DNA from: CAMDWQ01 sp964543965
GTDB taxonomy: Bacteria; Omnitrophota; Gorgyraeia; 2-02-FULL-51-18
Direction of reading: 5' to 3'
DNA length: 10,374 nt
Assembly: GCA_964543965.1 (NCBI GenBank)
Contig: CAZJAX010000072.1
Span: forward strand, 1 to 10,374
Part shown: piece by piece, positions 1-6,216 of the stretch
Numbering within the stretch: position 1 is the first letter of the stretch
How the letters are laid out: every line of letters begins with the position of its first letter
Program-made: the position numbers and the translations under genes
Notes under the pieces: generated by a model
What the model was told of the DNA's origin: nothing
The model's database searches: none
Seen by the model: only the letters and a program-made list of their open reading frames with translations

Positions 1-2
1 CA

Positions 3-335
3 TTTTATTACAACGAGGTCTATTACATGGGAAATCCTGGGAGATACTTAACCTATGGGTTTTCTTTTAATGGTAGTGGTGTTGGTGAAACGGGCACTCC
101 TTATAAGCCACTACTGTGGGGGCGTTTAAAAAAAGACGGACTTATCCATCGAATCAACGTGCACGGATTTCCAGATGAACTGCAAAAGTTTAGAGATGAG
201 ACCACGGTTAACACTTACACCGTGATGTCTGATTTTATGCCCCAACTAGATTTTGATAACGACGACGGCTGGTTCACCCTCGGGCCAGAAACTCAACGTC
301 TTCGCCAGCTTCAAAATTGGTCTTTTCCGCAGTAG
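3..335 (+). CDS. 3' fragment of an unknown protein, paralogue of the next gene
   Basis: The open frame runs off the left edge of the window. An internal ATG at 27 is probably not the start, because the eight codons before it (FYYNEVYY) already align with the next protein (LFYSEIYW). About 110 C-terminal residues are visible. The shared blocks with the downstream protein are GNPGRYLTYG near the beginning, KFRD followed by VNTY in the middle, and a C-terminal LGPE...QL..W..P. This establishes a tandem paralogue pair. No catalytic motif, signal peptide or membrane segment is visible in the part present. The DNA is A/T-rich, unlike the genes beyond 1.4 kb, which suggests horizontal acquisition. 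I do not recognise the function. A faint resemblance to the ETEC_3214-type membrane protein family is from memory only and unconfirmed. Confidence 0.7.
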   Translation, partial: FYYNEVYYMGNPGRYLTYGFSFNGSGVGETGTPYKPLLWGRLKKDGLIHRINVHGFPDELQKFRDETTVNTYTVMSDFMPQLDFDNDDGWFTLGPETQRLRQLQNWSFPQ

Positions 336-340
336 ATCCT

Positions 341-1174
341 ATGAAAAAACAGATTATCAGTATTGAAAAAATAAAAAAATGGGCAAATTCGCAACCATTT
401 GTCGTGATCGCCTTTGTTCTTCTTGTGGCAATATCATCTCTCGTAACTATAACAGAAGGGGTTACAAAGCTTAATAGCTATTACTTTTCCTCTTTTTGGA
501 AATCTCAAAATGCATCAAAGAAAATCGCAACATTAAATATTAACACTCCGATTGATTTATACTTCGATATACTTGGGAAGCCATACTTTATAAATAATCG
601 TGGTACGCATACAGAGTATATATTTATTGATGATTTATTCTACGTTCAAGCAGTTTCCAATTCCGAGGGCAGAGTAGTTCTTTATTCAATAACAACGCGA
701 GATAAATATTTTCATCCAAAAATCTATTTTCCTTATACCGATATTAAGGGCAACGAAATGAAAATATTGCTCGGCAAAACGAAATTCCCAGTTATTCCCG
801 ATGTGCGCCCCGAAAGCGCAAACGGCACATTTACACCGAAGCAACTTTTTTATTCGGAAATATACTGGCTCGGAAATCCAGGTCGATATCTTACTTACGG
901 GCTGACCTACAACAGCGCCGGGACAGGTGATGTGGGCGAAATATATTGGCCTTTATTTATGGGCACGCGGAATCCGGATGCAGTCATAAAACGTATCCTC
1001 GCAGGGAATCCACCCAAGGGCTTTAAAAAATTTAGAGATAATACAGTCGTCAACACTTATTCGGTAATTAGCAACTATGAGTTTAGTATGGATATGAATA
1101 GCGATCGATTTATGATATTGGGGCCTGAAATGATGCAGCTATTTCAATTAAAAGATTGGAAATATCCAAACTGA
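341..1174 (+). CDS. Unknown membrane-anchored protein, full-length paralogue of the preceding gene
   Basis: A protein of 277 residues if the ATG at 341 is used. A TTG at 317 in the same frame would overlap the previous gene. I prefer the ATG, 5 bases after the previous stop, although neither start has a clear Shine-Dalgarno sequence, so translation may depend on coupling to the upstream gene. A short, basic N-terminus (MKKQ, then EKIKK) is followed by one hydrophobic segment at about residues 19-42, so the protein is probably anchored with its bulk on one side of the membrane. Residues 68-122 hold a block with GKPYF, EYIF, YVQAV and YSITTRD. Residues 170-277 match the C-terminus of the preceding gene (GNPGRYLTYG at about 179-188, KKFRD near 229-233, VVNTY near 236-240). 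The DNA is A/T-rich. Function unknown; the resemblance to ETEC_3214-type proteins is a weak recollection. It may be an accessory or mobile-region gene. Confidence 0.75.
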   Translation: MKKQIISIEKIKKWANSQPFVVIAFVLLVAISSLVTITEGVTKLNSYYFSSFWKSQNASKKIATLNINTPIDLYFDILGKPYFINNRGTHTEYIFIDDLFYVQAVSNSEGRVVLYSITTRDKYFHPKIYFPYTDIKGNEMKILLGKTKFPVIPDVRPESANGTFTPKQLFYSEIYWLGNPGRYLTYGLTYNSAGTGDVGEIYWPLFMGTRNPDAVIKRILAGNPPKGFKKFRDNTVVNTYSVISNYEFSMDMNSDRFMILGPEMMQLFQLKDWKYPN

Positions 1175-1204
1175 CGCCAGTAAACCGGACGCCGTCCGCT
1201 GGCG
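1175..1204. repeat. Bulged inverted repeat just after the unknown gene
   Basis: Directly after the stop codon, CGCCAG (1175-1180) pairs with CTGGCG (1199-1204) and CGGAC (1186-1190) pairs with GTCCG (1194-1198). The loop is GCC, and TAAAC (1181-1185) is bulged on one side only. This gives an 11-bp stem. No T-run follows, so it is not a standard intrinsic terminator. It could still be an mRNA 3'-end structure or part of a recombination or repeat element. Confidence 0.55.
1181..1199. repeat. 19-bp direct repeat, copy 1
   Basis: TAAACCGGACGCCGTCCGC is repeated identically at 1263-1281, 82 bases downstream. The unit contains the small palindrome CGGAC-GCC-GTCCG. A partial third match, ACCGGAC, lies between them at 1223-1229. 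The repeats fill the non-coding spacer next to the change from A/T-rich to GC-rich DNA. Confidence 0.7.
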
Positions 1205-1262
1205 AGGTGTTGTATAGACTAGACCGGACAGCCTCCCACGCACCTAAAAAGAACTACGTTAA

Positions 1263-1281
1263 TAAACCGGACGCCGTCCGC
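1263..1281. repeat. 19-bp direct repeat, copy 2
   Basis: An exact copy of the 1181-1199 unit, including its internal hairpin (CGGAC 1268-1272 with GTCCG 1276-1280). Unlike copy 1, it lacks the outer CGCCAG/CTGGCG arms, so the conserved unit is the 19 bases themselves. Copy-to-copy spacing is not regular enough, and copies are too few, for a CRISPR array. Confidence 0.7.
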
Positions 1282-1321
1282 CGGAAAAGCGTCAGGGCAT
1301 TGATTCAGGAGGGGAGCATCC

Positions 1322-1345
1322 AACGCCTGCCCTTTGGGCGGCGTT
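1322..1345. repeat. Hairpin upstream of the haemoglobin gene
   Basis: AACGCC (1322-1327) and GCCC (1329-1332) pair with GGGC (1336-1339) and GGCGTT (1340-1345) around a TTT loop, with a single bulged T at 1328. It lies upstream of the candidate promoter and is not followed by a T-run. It could be the end structure of something upstream or a relic of a repeat element. No function is shown by the sequence. Confidence 0.5.
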
Positions 1346-1365
1346 CCATACAATCAACGCACCAC

Positions 1366-1394
1366 TTGCTCCTGCGGACACAATCTGCTTTAAT
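1366..1394 (+). promoter_or_regulatory. Candidate sigma-70-type promoter for the truncated haemoglobin gene
   Basis: TTGCTC (1366-1371) and TTTAAT (1389-1394) are separated by exactly 17 bases. The -10 matches 5 of 6 consensus positions and the -35 keeps TTG. A start of transcription near 1401 would give a leader of about 30 bases before the ATG at 1430, containing the ribosome-binding site. I saw no FNR-like or other clear operator here. Confidence 0.4.
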
Positions 1395-1420
1395 GAGGAG
1401 TCTATCAACAACATCCTTTT

Positions 1421-1426
1421 GGAGGA
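1421..1426 (+). promoter_or_regulatory. Strong ribosome-binding site for the haemoglobin gene
   Basis: GGAGGA lies 3 bases before the ATG at 1430 (AAC spacer; 5 bases counted from the GGAG core). It is the best Shine-Dalgarno match in the window and fixes the start of the haemoglobin gene. Confidence 0.7.
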
Positions 1427-1429
1427 AAC

Positions 1430-1900
1430 ATGAAGCGTTTATTTTTGATCCTGTCCTTGTCACTTTTGACTTTCTCTTCTTCTCTGCGCGCTGCCGAAGC
1501 TCCGGCATCACCTGAAAAATCGCTCTACGAGCGCTTGGGCGGTCAGGCCGCGATCACCGCGGTCGTGGATGATTTTGTGCCCCGTGCCGCTGCAAATCCG
1601 GCCGTGAACTTTACGCGGCAGGGTCAGCCCCGCACCTGGGAAGCGACTCCGGAAAATGTCGCGAAGCTGAAAAAGCATCTCGTGCAATTCGTCAGCATGG
1701 CTACCGGCGCTACGGATGTCGTGTATGAGGGCCGCGATATGGCTGCGGCGCATGAAGGGCTGAAGATCACGGATGCCGAGTTTGATGCGCTTGCCGCCGA
1801 CCTTGCGGCATCCTGCGACAAGCTGGGCGTTCCTGCCAAAGAAAAAGGGGAGCTCTTAGCGATCGCCGGATCCACTCGCGGATCTATCGTCCAAGCCTAA
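1430..1900 (+). CDS. Secreted group 1 truncated haemoglobin
   Basis: A 156-residue protein. Residues 1-22 form a signal peptide: Lys/Arg at 2-3, a Leu/Ser-rich hydrophobic core, and an Ala-X-Ala-like cleavage region around LRAAEA, so the globin is probably periplasmic or exported. The mature part is a 2-on-2 globin of the TrHbI group: SLYERLGG at 31-38 (helix A entry), DDFV at 47-50, GRDM at 101-104, and the proximal haem-ligand His at 108 in AAHEGL, followed by the usual IT.AEFDAL block. Family members bind O2 or NO through haem and are linked to NO detoxification, O2 handling or peroxidase-like chemistry; which applies here is unknown. The helix B10 position, Tyr in the Mycobacterium tuberculosis trHbN, is Val50 here, which should alter ligand stabilisation. 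It is a single-gene unit with its own promoter and terminator. The identity is clear; the physiological role is not. Confidence 0.9.
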   Translation: MKRLFLILSLSLLTFSSSLRAAEAPASPEKSLYERLGGQAAITAVVDDFVPRAAANPAVNFTRQGQPRTWEATPENVAKLKKHLVQFVSMATGATDVVYEGRDMAAAHEGLKITDAEFDALAADLAASCDKLGVPAKEKGELLAIAGSTRGSIVQA

Positions 1901-1933
1901 AGAAGCGCCTCTGCAATAAAAGCATCAAGATAG

Positions 1934-1970
1934 AAAAACCCATCTTCGTCTGTGACGAGGATGGGTTTTT
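1934..1970. terminator. Bidirectional intrinsic terminator between the haemoglobin gene and the DAHP synthase gene
   Basis: A 17-bp stem (1934-1950 with 1954-1970) closes a TGT loop with a single G-T pair in the stem. The plus strand ends in a run of six T at 1966-1971, and the minus strand ends in a run of five T from the A-run at 1934-1938. It lies 33 bases after the haemoglobin stop and 13 bases after the DAHP synthase stop, so it can end both convergent transcripts. Confidence 0.9.
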
Positions 1971-1983
1971 TGTGTCCGGAGTC

Positions 1984-3033
1984 TTAGCGGGCTTTGGAGG
2001 CGACCGCGGCGGCGAGCTCGGCGACGGCTTTTTCGGTCGCTTCGAAATCGATGCACGCGTCAGTGATGCTCTGCCCGTAGGTGAGGGGCTTGCCTTGGGT
2101 GAAGTCCTGGCGTCCTGCCACCAGATGGCTTTCGATCATGACCCCGAGGATATTTTTGGAGCCTTCGCGGATCTGGTCGGCCACGGAGCGGGCGACGAGG
2201 GGCTGGTTGTTGTGATTTTTGTTGCTGTTGGCGTGGCTGCAGTCGACGAGCACGCGCGGATTGAGCTTGGCGGCCGTGAGTTTTTCCGAGGCGGTGTTGA
2301 CGCTCACGGGGTCGTAGTTGGGGCCGTTGGCTCCGCCGCGCAGGACGATGTGACAGTGAGGGTTGCCGGTGGTGCGGATGACCGAGACGCGCCCCTGCTC
2401 ATCCACGCCCGTGAAGCTGTGAGGGTGGCTGGCGGCATCGATCGCGTTGATGGCGGCGGAGAGGCTGCCGTCAGTACCGTTCTTAAATCCGACGGGCATC
2501 GAAAGGCCTGAGGCCATCTCTCGATGAGTCTGACTCTCTGTCGTGCGGGCGCCGATGGCGGCCCAGGCGATGAGGTCCGAGATGTATTGGGGAGTCACGG
2601 GATCCAGGGCTTCGTTGGCCGCGGGGATGCCGAGCTTGGCGATGTCGAGCAAGAGTTTTCGGGCCAGCGGCAGGCCATGCTGGACGTCGCAGGTGCCGTC
2701 CAGATGCGGGTCGTTGATGAGACCCTTCCAGCCGACGGTGGTGCGCGGCTTCTCGAAATACACGCGCATGACGATATCGAGATCCTTTTTATATTTCTCG
2801 CGCAAGGGGACCAGGCGCTTGGCGTACTCCAGGGCGGCCTGAGTGTCATGAATGGAGCAGGGACCCACGATCACAAGGAGCCTTCCATCTTTGCCGGTCA
2901 GGATGTCCACGATCTCCTGGCGCCAGGAAGCGACGGCATTAGAGAGCTCTTCAGAGAGCGGGAGCTGGGCTTTGACCGAGGAGGGAGCCGGTAAGGGCTC
3001 GATGGAGCTGACGCGCAGGTTGTAAGTTTTCAT
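1984..3033 (-). CDS. aroG: 3-deoxy-7-phosphoheptulonate (DAHP) synthase, type I, AroF/G/H family
   Basis: Condenses phosphoenolpyruvate with erythrose 4-phosphate, the first step of the shikimate pathway to aromatic amino acids, in the cytoplasm. At 349 residues it is the length of the E. coli enzymes (about 350). Visible motifs are GPCSIHD (57-63), the KPRTTVGWKG block (95-104), GARTTESQTHRE (161-172), GFKNGTDG (182-189), LRGGANGPNY (231-240) and ITDACID (323-329). The four expected metal ligands are present: Cys59, His267, Glu301 and Asp325. The N-terminal extension used for feedback inhibition in this family is present. The segment after Phe207 (VDEQG) looks more like Tyr-sensitive AroF than Phe-sensitive AroG, so effector specificity is open. 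I start at ATG 3033 because AGG (plus-strand 3040-3042) sits 6 bases upstream; a GTG at 3039 is the alternative and adds two residues. It stands alone, convergent with the haemoglobin gene and divergent from the glycosyltransferase operon. Confidence 0.95.
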   Translation of the reverse strand: MKTYNLRVSSIEPLPAPSSVKAQLPLSEELSNAVASWRQEIVDILTGKDGRLLVIVGPCSIHDTQAALEYAKRLVPLREKYKKDLDIVMRVYFEKPRTTVGWKGLINDPHLDGTCDVQHGLPLARKLLLDIAKLGIPAANEALDPVTPQYISDLIAWAAIGARTTESQTHREMASGLSMPVGFKNGTDGSLSAAINAIDAASHPHSFTGVDEQGRVSVIRTTGNPHCHIVLRGGANGPNYDPVSVNTASEKLTAAKLNPRVLVDCSHANSNKNHNNQPLVARSVADQIREGSKNILGVMIESHLVAGRQDFTQGKPLTYGQSITDACIDFEATEKAVAELAAAVASKAR

Positions 3034-3044
3034 ATCCACCTATT

Positions 3045-3079
3045 TTGAGTATAAACCGGGCAAAGTCAAGCAAACTCAA
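3045..3079. promoter_or_regulatory. Inverted repeat and -10-like element upstream of aroG
   Basis: TTGAGT (3045-3050) and ACTCAA (3074-3079) form a 6-bp inverted repeat with a 23-base gap. On the minus strand a TATACT -10-like hexamer (plus-strand 3048-3053) overlaps the left arm, only about 15 bases from the ATG. This could be an aroG promoter with a very short leader and an operator, but no good -35 at 16-18 bases spacing was found, so the call is tentative. Confidence 0.25.
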
Positions 3080-3151
3080 TCTGCCGTATCCAAGCCCCAA
3101 AACCCAGCCAAACACGTCTCTATAAAATGCGTTTCATCCGGCCCCCGGCGG

Positions 3152-3161
3152 TATTATAATA
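3152..3161. promoter_or_regulatory. Palindromic -10 element in the divergent aroG / glycosyltransferase promoter region
   Basis: TATTATAATA reads the same on both strands, so it offers a perfect TATAAT in each direction (plus strand 3155-3160, minus strand over 3153-3158). On the plus strand, transcription starting about 7 bases after the hexamer would begin at or next to the ATG at 3167, giving a leaderless mRNA for the long operon. On the minus strand it would give aroG a leader of about 110 bases. No convincing -35 is visible on the plus strand: the best-spaced hexamer, TTTCAT at 3132-3137, is poor. Confidence 0.45.
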
Positions 3162-3166
3162 GGCCG

Positions 3167-4291
3167 ATGAAATCAGCCGGACACTTGAAAATTTTGCATC
3201 TAAACTCCCACCTGGACGTCGGCGGCATCACCCGGTACATCCAGCTCTTAGGGACGTCCATGGGCCGCCTGGGCCATGAGACGGCCGTGCTTTCGGGGGG
3301 CGGGGGGTTGGAGGGGGAGTTCAACCGGGCGGGGATGAAGACTTATACGTTTCCGGTGCGCCGCAAGAGCATCTTGAGCCCCTTTCTTTATTTTCCTCTC
3401 AAAAACATCGCGGCTCTCATCCGCCGTGAGAAGTTTGACGTGATCCATTCGCATACGCGCGTGACGCATGCGCTGGCCTATTTTCTGACCCGCATGACCC
3501 GTGTCCCCTCGGTCAACACCTATCACGGTTATTTCAAAAACAACATCGGACGCAGAGTCCTGCCGTTTTGGGCGGACCGGCTGGTCGCGGTGAGCGCGCC
3601 TGTGGCGGCGGAATTAAAGAGTCTGCACCGCGCGCCTGCGGACCGTGTGCGTGTCGTGGTCAACGCCATCGACCTCGAGGCGTCCGCCAAGCGTCTGGCC
3701 GGCAAAGATCCCGCCGCGCTCCGCAGGCAAATGGGCATCCCCGAAAACGCGGTCGTGCTCTGCTGTGTCGCGCGGCTCGTGCGCGACAAGGGGCATGAGA
3801 TCCTGCTGCGCGCCGCGGCGGAGCTTTTACCGGTGTTTCCCGATATTTATGTGCTGATGGCCGGCGACGGGCGCGAAAGGGAAGCGCTCGAAAAACTTAT
3901 CAAAGAACTCAAGCTTGAAAAGCACGCGATGCTTGCGCCCGTTCTCTCCGACATCTCGGAGGCGCTGGCGGTCACAGATATCTTCGTTCACCCGGCGTTT
4001 TACCGAGAGGGCTTCGGGCTCGGTATCGCGGAAGCCATGGCGGCGGGTAAGCCCGTCGTACTGACCAATATTCCGGCGATCAATCAGATCTTTCGTCCCG
4101 GCAAGTGCTGTGTGATGGCGGAGCCGGCGGAAGTGCCGTCGCTGGCGGGCGCGATACGATTCCTCCTTGAAGCGCCCGGAGAAAAAGAAAAGATCGCGAA
4201 GGCGGGGTATGAGCTCGTGCAGTCGATGTGTTCATCTGATCGCCAGGCGCGCGAGATGGAAATCATATACCGGGAGATCGCGCGCGTATGA
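3167..4291 (+). CDS. Glycosyltransferase, GT4-like (GT-B fold)
   Basis: A 374-residue retaining-type sugar transferase that probably acts on a cell-envelope or exopolysaccharide acceptor at the cytoplasmic face of the membrane. The N-terminal acceptor domain begins with KILHLNSHLDVGGITRY (8-24), including the GG loop, followed by DVIHSHTRVT (91-100) and TYHGYF (118-123). A linker with VVVNAIDL (163-170) leads to the C-terminal nucleotide-sugar domain: VARLVRDKGHE (201-211), MAGDGRERE (231-239) and the donor-binding EX7E pair Glu281/Glu289 in EGFGLGIAEAMAAG (281-294). No membrane span is evident. The sugar and acceptor cannot be read from the sequence. The gene opens the long operon, and its stop overlaps the start of hemD-hemE by 4 bases (ATGA). 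There is no obvious link to haem synthesis. The start has only AGG three bases upstream and may be leaderless. Confidence 0.9.
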   Translation: MKSAGHLKILHLNSHLDVGGITRYIQLLGTSMGRLGHETAVLSGGGGLEGEFNRAGMKTYTFPVRRKSILSPFLYFPLKNIAALIRREKFDVIHSHTRVTHALAYFLTRMTRVPSVNTYHGYFKNNIGRRVLPFWADRLVAVSAPVAAELKSLHRAPADRVRVVVNAIDLEASAKRLAGKDPAALRRQMGIPENAVVLCCVARLVRDKGHEILLRAAAELLPVFPDIYVLMAGDGREREALEKLIKELKLEKHAMLAPVLSDISEALAVTDIFVHPAFYREGFGLGIAEAMAAGKPVVLTNIPAINQIFRPGKCCVMAEPAEVPSLAGAIRFLLEAPGEKEKIAKAGYELVQSMCSSDRQAREMEIIYREIARV

Positions 4292-6216
4292 AATTGCAAG
4301 GCATGAACGTCGTCTGCTTCGAAAGCCGCCACGCCGAGACGATGGCCGGCCTCGTGCGCGTGCAGGGAGGAGTCCCGATGCTCGCGCCCTCGATGAAAGA
4401 AGTGCCGCTGGAGAACAACACACACGTTTTTTCTTTTGCCGAGAAGCTTTTCAGCGGACAGATCGAAGTGCTCATCCTTTTGACCGGCGTCGGCGTGAAG
4501 TCTCTCGTCGACGTGCTTGAGACGCGCTGGCCGCGCGAGAGCGTTCTCGATGCGCTCCGCAAGACCACCATCGTTCCGCGCGGCCCCAAACCTGTGCGCG
4601 TGCTCAATGAATGGAAAGTCCCTTTCGCTCTCACGGTGCCCGAACCCAACACCTGGCGCGAGATCATCTCGACGCTCGATGCCAATACCGAAAAAGTCCC
4701 TTTAAAAGGCCGCGTCGTCGCCGTGCAGGAATACGGCGTGACCAACGAGGAGTTTATCTCCGCGCTCCAAGCCCGCGGCGCCGAAGTCCTGCGTGTGCCC
4801 GTGTACCGCTGGGCTTTGCCCGACGATCTCGGGCCGCTCGAAAACGCCGTCCGCGAGACCGCTACCGGCCGCATGGACGTCGCGATATTCACGACGGCCG
4901 TGCAGATCGAGCATTTGCTCCAGGTCGCTCAGCGCCTCGGCCTCGACAAAAAAGTCCTCGAAGCATTCAAAGCGATGGCTATCGCTTCCGTGGGTCCCGA
5001 CTGCTCCGAAGCCTTGCGCGCACGCGGCATCGGCGTCGACATCGAGCCTGAGAGCCCTAAAATGGGCCCGCTCGTCGTCGCTTGCGCGGCCGAAGCTGAA
5101 GGTATCATCAAAGCCAAACGCATGAAAGAAGGGGACTGTTCTGTCGAGGTGCTCCAGGGGACGCTCGCGGTGATGGCGGATGAAGATCTGCGCCAAAGTC
5201 CTTTTCTCAAAGCCTGCCGCCGTGAAAAGACGGACTTTACGCCGGTGTGGCTCATGCGCCAGGCCGGGCGCTACATGAAGGACTACCGCGACGTCCGCGA
5301 GAAAATGACGTTCCTCGAGCTTTGCAAAAATCCTGCGCTGTGCGCTGAGGTCACCGTCCACGCCCAAAAGAAGATCGGAGCCGACGCGGCCATTATTTTC
5401 TCGGACATCCTTCTGCCGTTCGAGCCGATGGGACTGGGGCTCGATTATGTGAAAGGGGATGGGCCTTCCGTCGCCCGCCCGGTGCGCGAAAAGAAAGATG
5501 TCGACGGGCTTCGCGATGCCGACCCCGTCCGGACGCTTTCCTATGTTTATGACGCCATCAAGATCACCCGCGCTTCTTTGGATGCGGATATCCCGCTCAT
5601 CGGATTTGCCGGAGCGCCGTTCACGCTCGCGTCTTACATGATCGAAGGCGGCGCTTCCAAGGATTTTATTCTCGCGAAAAATTTCATGGCCGCCGACGAA
5701 GGCCTCTGGAAAGCGCTGATGGACAAGATCGTGAAAGCGGGCATCCAGCATCTCAATGCCCAGGCCGACGCCGGCTGCCAGGCCCTGCAGATCTTCGACA
5801 GCTGGGCGGGCATCCTCACGCCGGAGGAGTACCGCCGTTATGCGCTGCCCTATTCGCGAGCTCTCATCCGCGGCCTGAAAAAAGGCGTGCCCGTCATCCA
5901 TTTCGGCACGCGCACCGGCAATTTTCTCGAACTCATGCGCGAGGCCGGCGGCGACGTCATCGGCGCCGACCACCGTATCGGTTTGGATGCGGCCTGGAGA
6001 AAGATCGGCTACGACCGCGCCATCCAGGGCAACCTCGATCCCGAGATCCTTTGCGGGCCGCTCGATGCCATCCGTCCGCACGTCGAGCGCATCCTGCTCG
6101 AAGCGGAGGGGAGACCCGGACACATTTTCAATCTCGGGCACGGCGTGCTTCCCCGGACGCCCGAAGAAAACGTCATCGCGCTCATCGATATCATTCACGA
6201 GCTGAGCCGCCGATGA
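4288..6216 (+). CDS. hemDE: Bifunctional uroporphyrinogen-III synthase / uroporphyrinogen decarboxylase (HemD-HemE fusion)
   Basis: A 642-residue protein that joins two consecutive haem-pathway steps. Residues 1 to about 280 are a HemD-like domain that cyclises hydroxymethylbilane to uroporphyrinogen III. It has LLTGVGV (64-70), GRVVAVQEYG (141-150), the FTTAVQ block (201-206) and SVGPDCSEAL (234-243). Residues about 296-642 are a complete HemE, which decarboxylates uroporphyrinogen III to coproporphyrinogen III. It has LMRQAGRYM (322-330), FSDIL (371-375), GAPFTLASYMIEGG (442-455), FDSWAG (503-508), QGNLDP (580-585) and FNLGHGVLP (614-622). Expected decarboxylase residues are all present: Arg324, Arg328, Asp373, Tyr450, Ser505 and His618, equivalent to human Arg37, Arg41, Asp86, Tyr164, Ser219 and His339. 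The linker at about 281-295 is short. An ATG at residue 296 is preceded by AGGGG about 15 bases upstream, so internal initiation of a free HemE is possible but not well supported. Both ends overlap their neighbours by 4 bases. Confidence 0.93.
   Translation: MKLQGMNVVCFESRHAETMAGLVRVQGGVPMLAPSMKEVPLENNTHVFSFAEKLFSGQIEVLILLTGVGVKSLVDVLETRWPRESVLDALRKTTIVPRGPKPVRVLNEWKVPFALTVPEPNTWREIISTLDANTEKVPLKGRVVAVQEYGVTNEEFISALQARGAEVLRVPVYRWALPDDLGPLENAVRETATGRMDVAIFTTAVQIEHLLQVAQRLGLDKKVLEAFKAMAIASVGPDCSEALRARGIGVDIEPESPKMGPLVVACAAEAEGIIKAKRMKEGDCSVEVLQGTLAVMADEDLRQSPFLKACRREKTDFTPVWLMRQAGRYMKDYRDVREKMTFLELCKNPALCAEVTVHAQKKIGADAAIIFSDILLPFEPMGLGLDYVKGDGPSVARPVREKKDVDGLRDADPVRTLSYVYDAIKITRASLDADIPLIGFAGAPFTLASYMIEGGASKDFILAKNFMAADEGLWKALMDKIVKAGIQHLNAQADAGCQALQIFDSWAGILTPEEYRRYALPYSRALIRGLKKGVPVIHFGTRTGNFLELMREAGGDVIGADHRIGLDAAWRKIGYDRAIQGNLDPEILCGPLDAIRPHVERILLEAEGRPGHIFNLGHGVLPRTPEENVIALIDIIHELSRR

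Noticed and set aside
1175..1204. Intrinsic terminator after the unknown gene
   Set aside because: The stem is reasonable, but it is not followed by a T-run and contains a 5-base one-sided bulge.
1181..1281. CRISPR array
   Set aside because: Only two full 19-bp copies plus a partial core, with unequal spacing and no cas gene.
1295..1320. FNR-type operator upstream of the haemoglobin gene
   Set aside because: A TTGAT half-site is present, but no ATCAA half-site occurs at the required 4-base spacing.
1175..1345. Integron attC site or cassette array
   Set aside because: Hairpins beside small unknown genes suggested it, but I found no pair of GTTRRRY/RYYYAAC core sites, there is no such site between the two paralogues, and no integrase is present.
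1156..1515. A 119-codon plus-strand frame across the spacer
   Set aside because: It overlaps the end of the unknown gene and the start of the haemoglobin gene in other frames, translates the repeats and hairpins, and has no ribosome-binding site.
1972..2994. Two open frames of 156-179 codons on the plus strand opposite the DAHP synthase gene
   Set aside because: Both are antisense to a fully supported enzyme, have no domain, and the Gly/Val/Asp-rich translation is typical of shadow frames.
4702..6198. A 498-codon open frame antisense to hemD-hemE
   Set aside because: It lies wholly opposite a gene with clear active-site motifs. It shows no recognisable domain and is the kind of shadow frame expected in GC-rich coding DNA.
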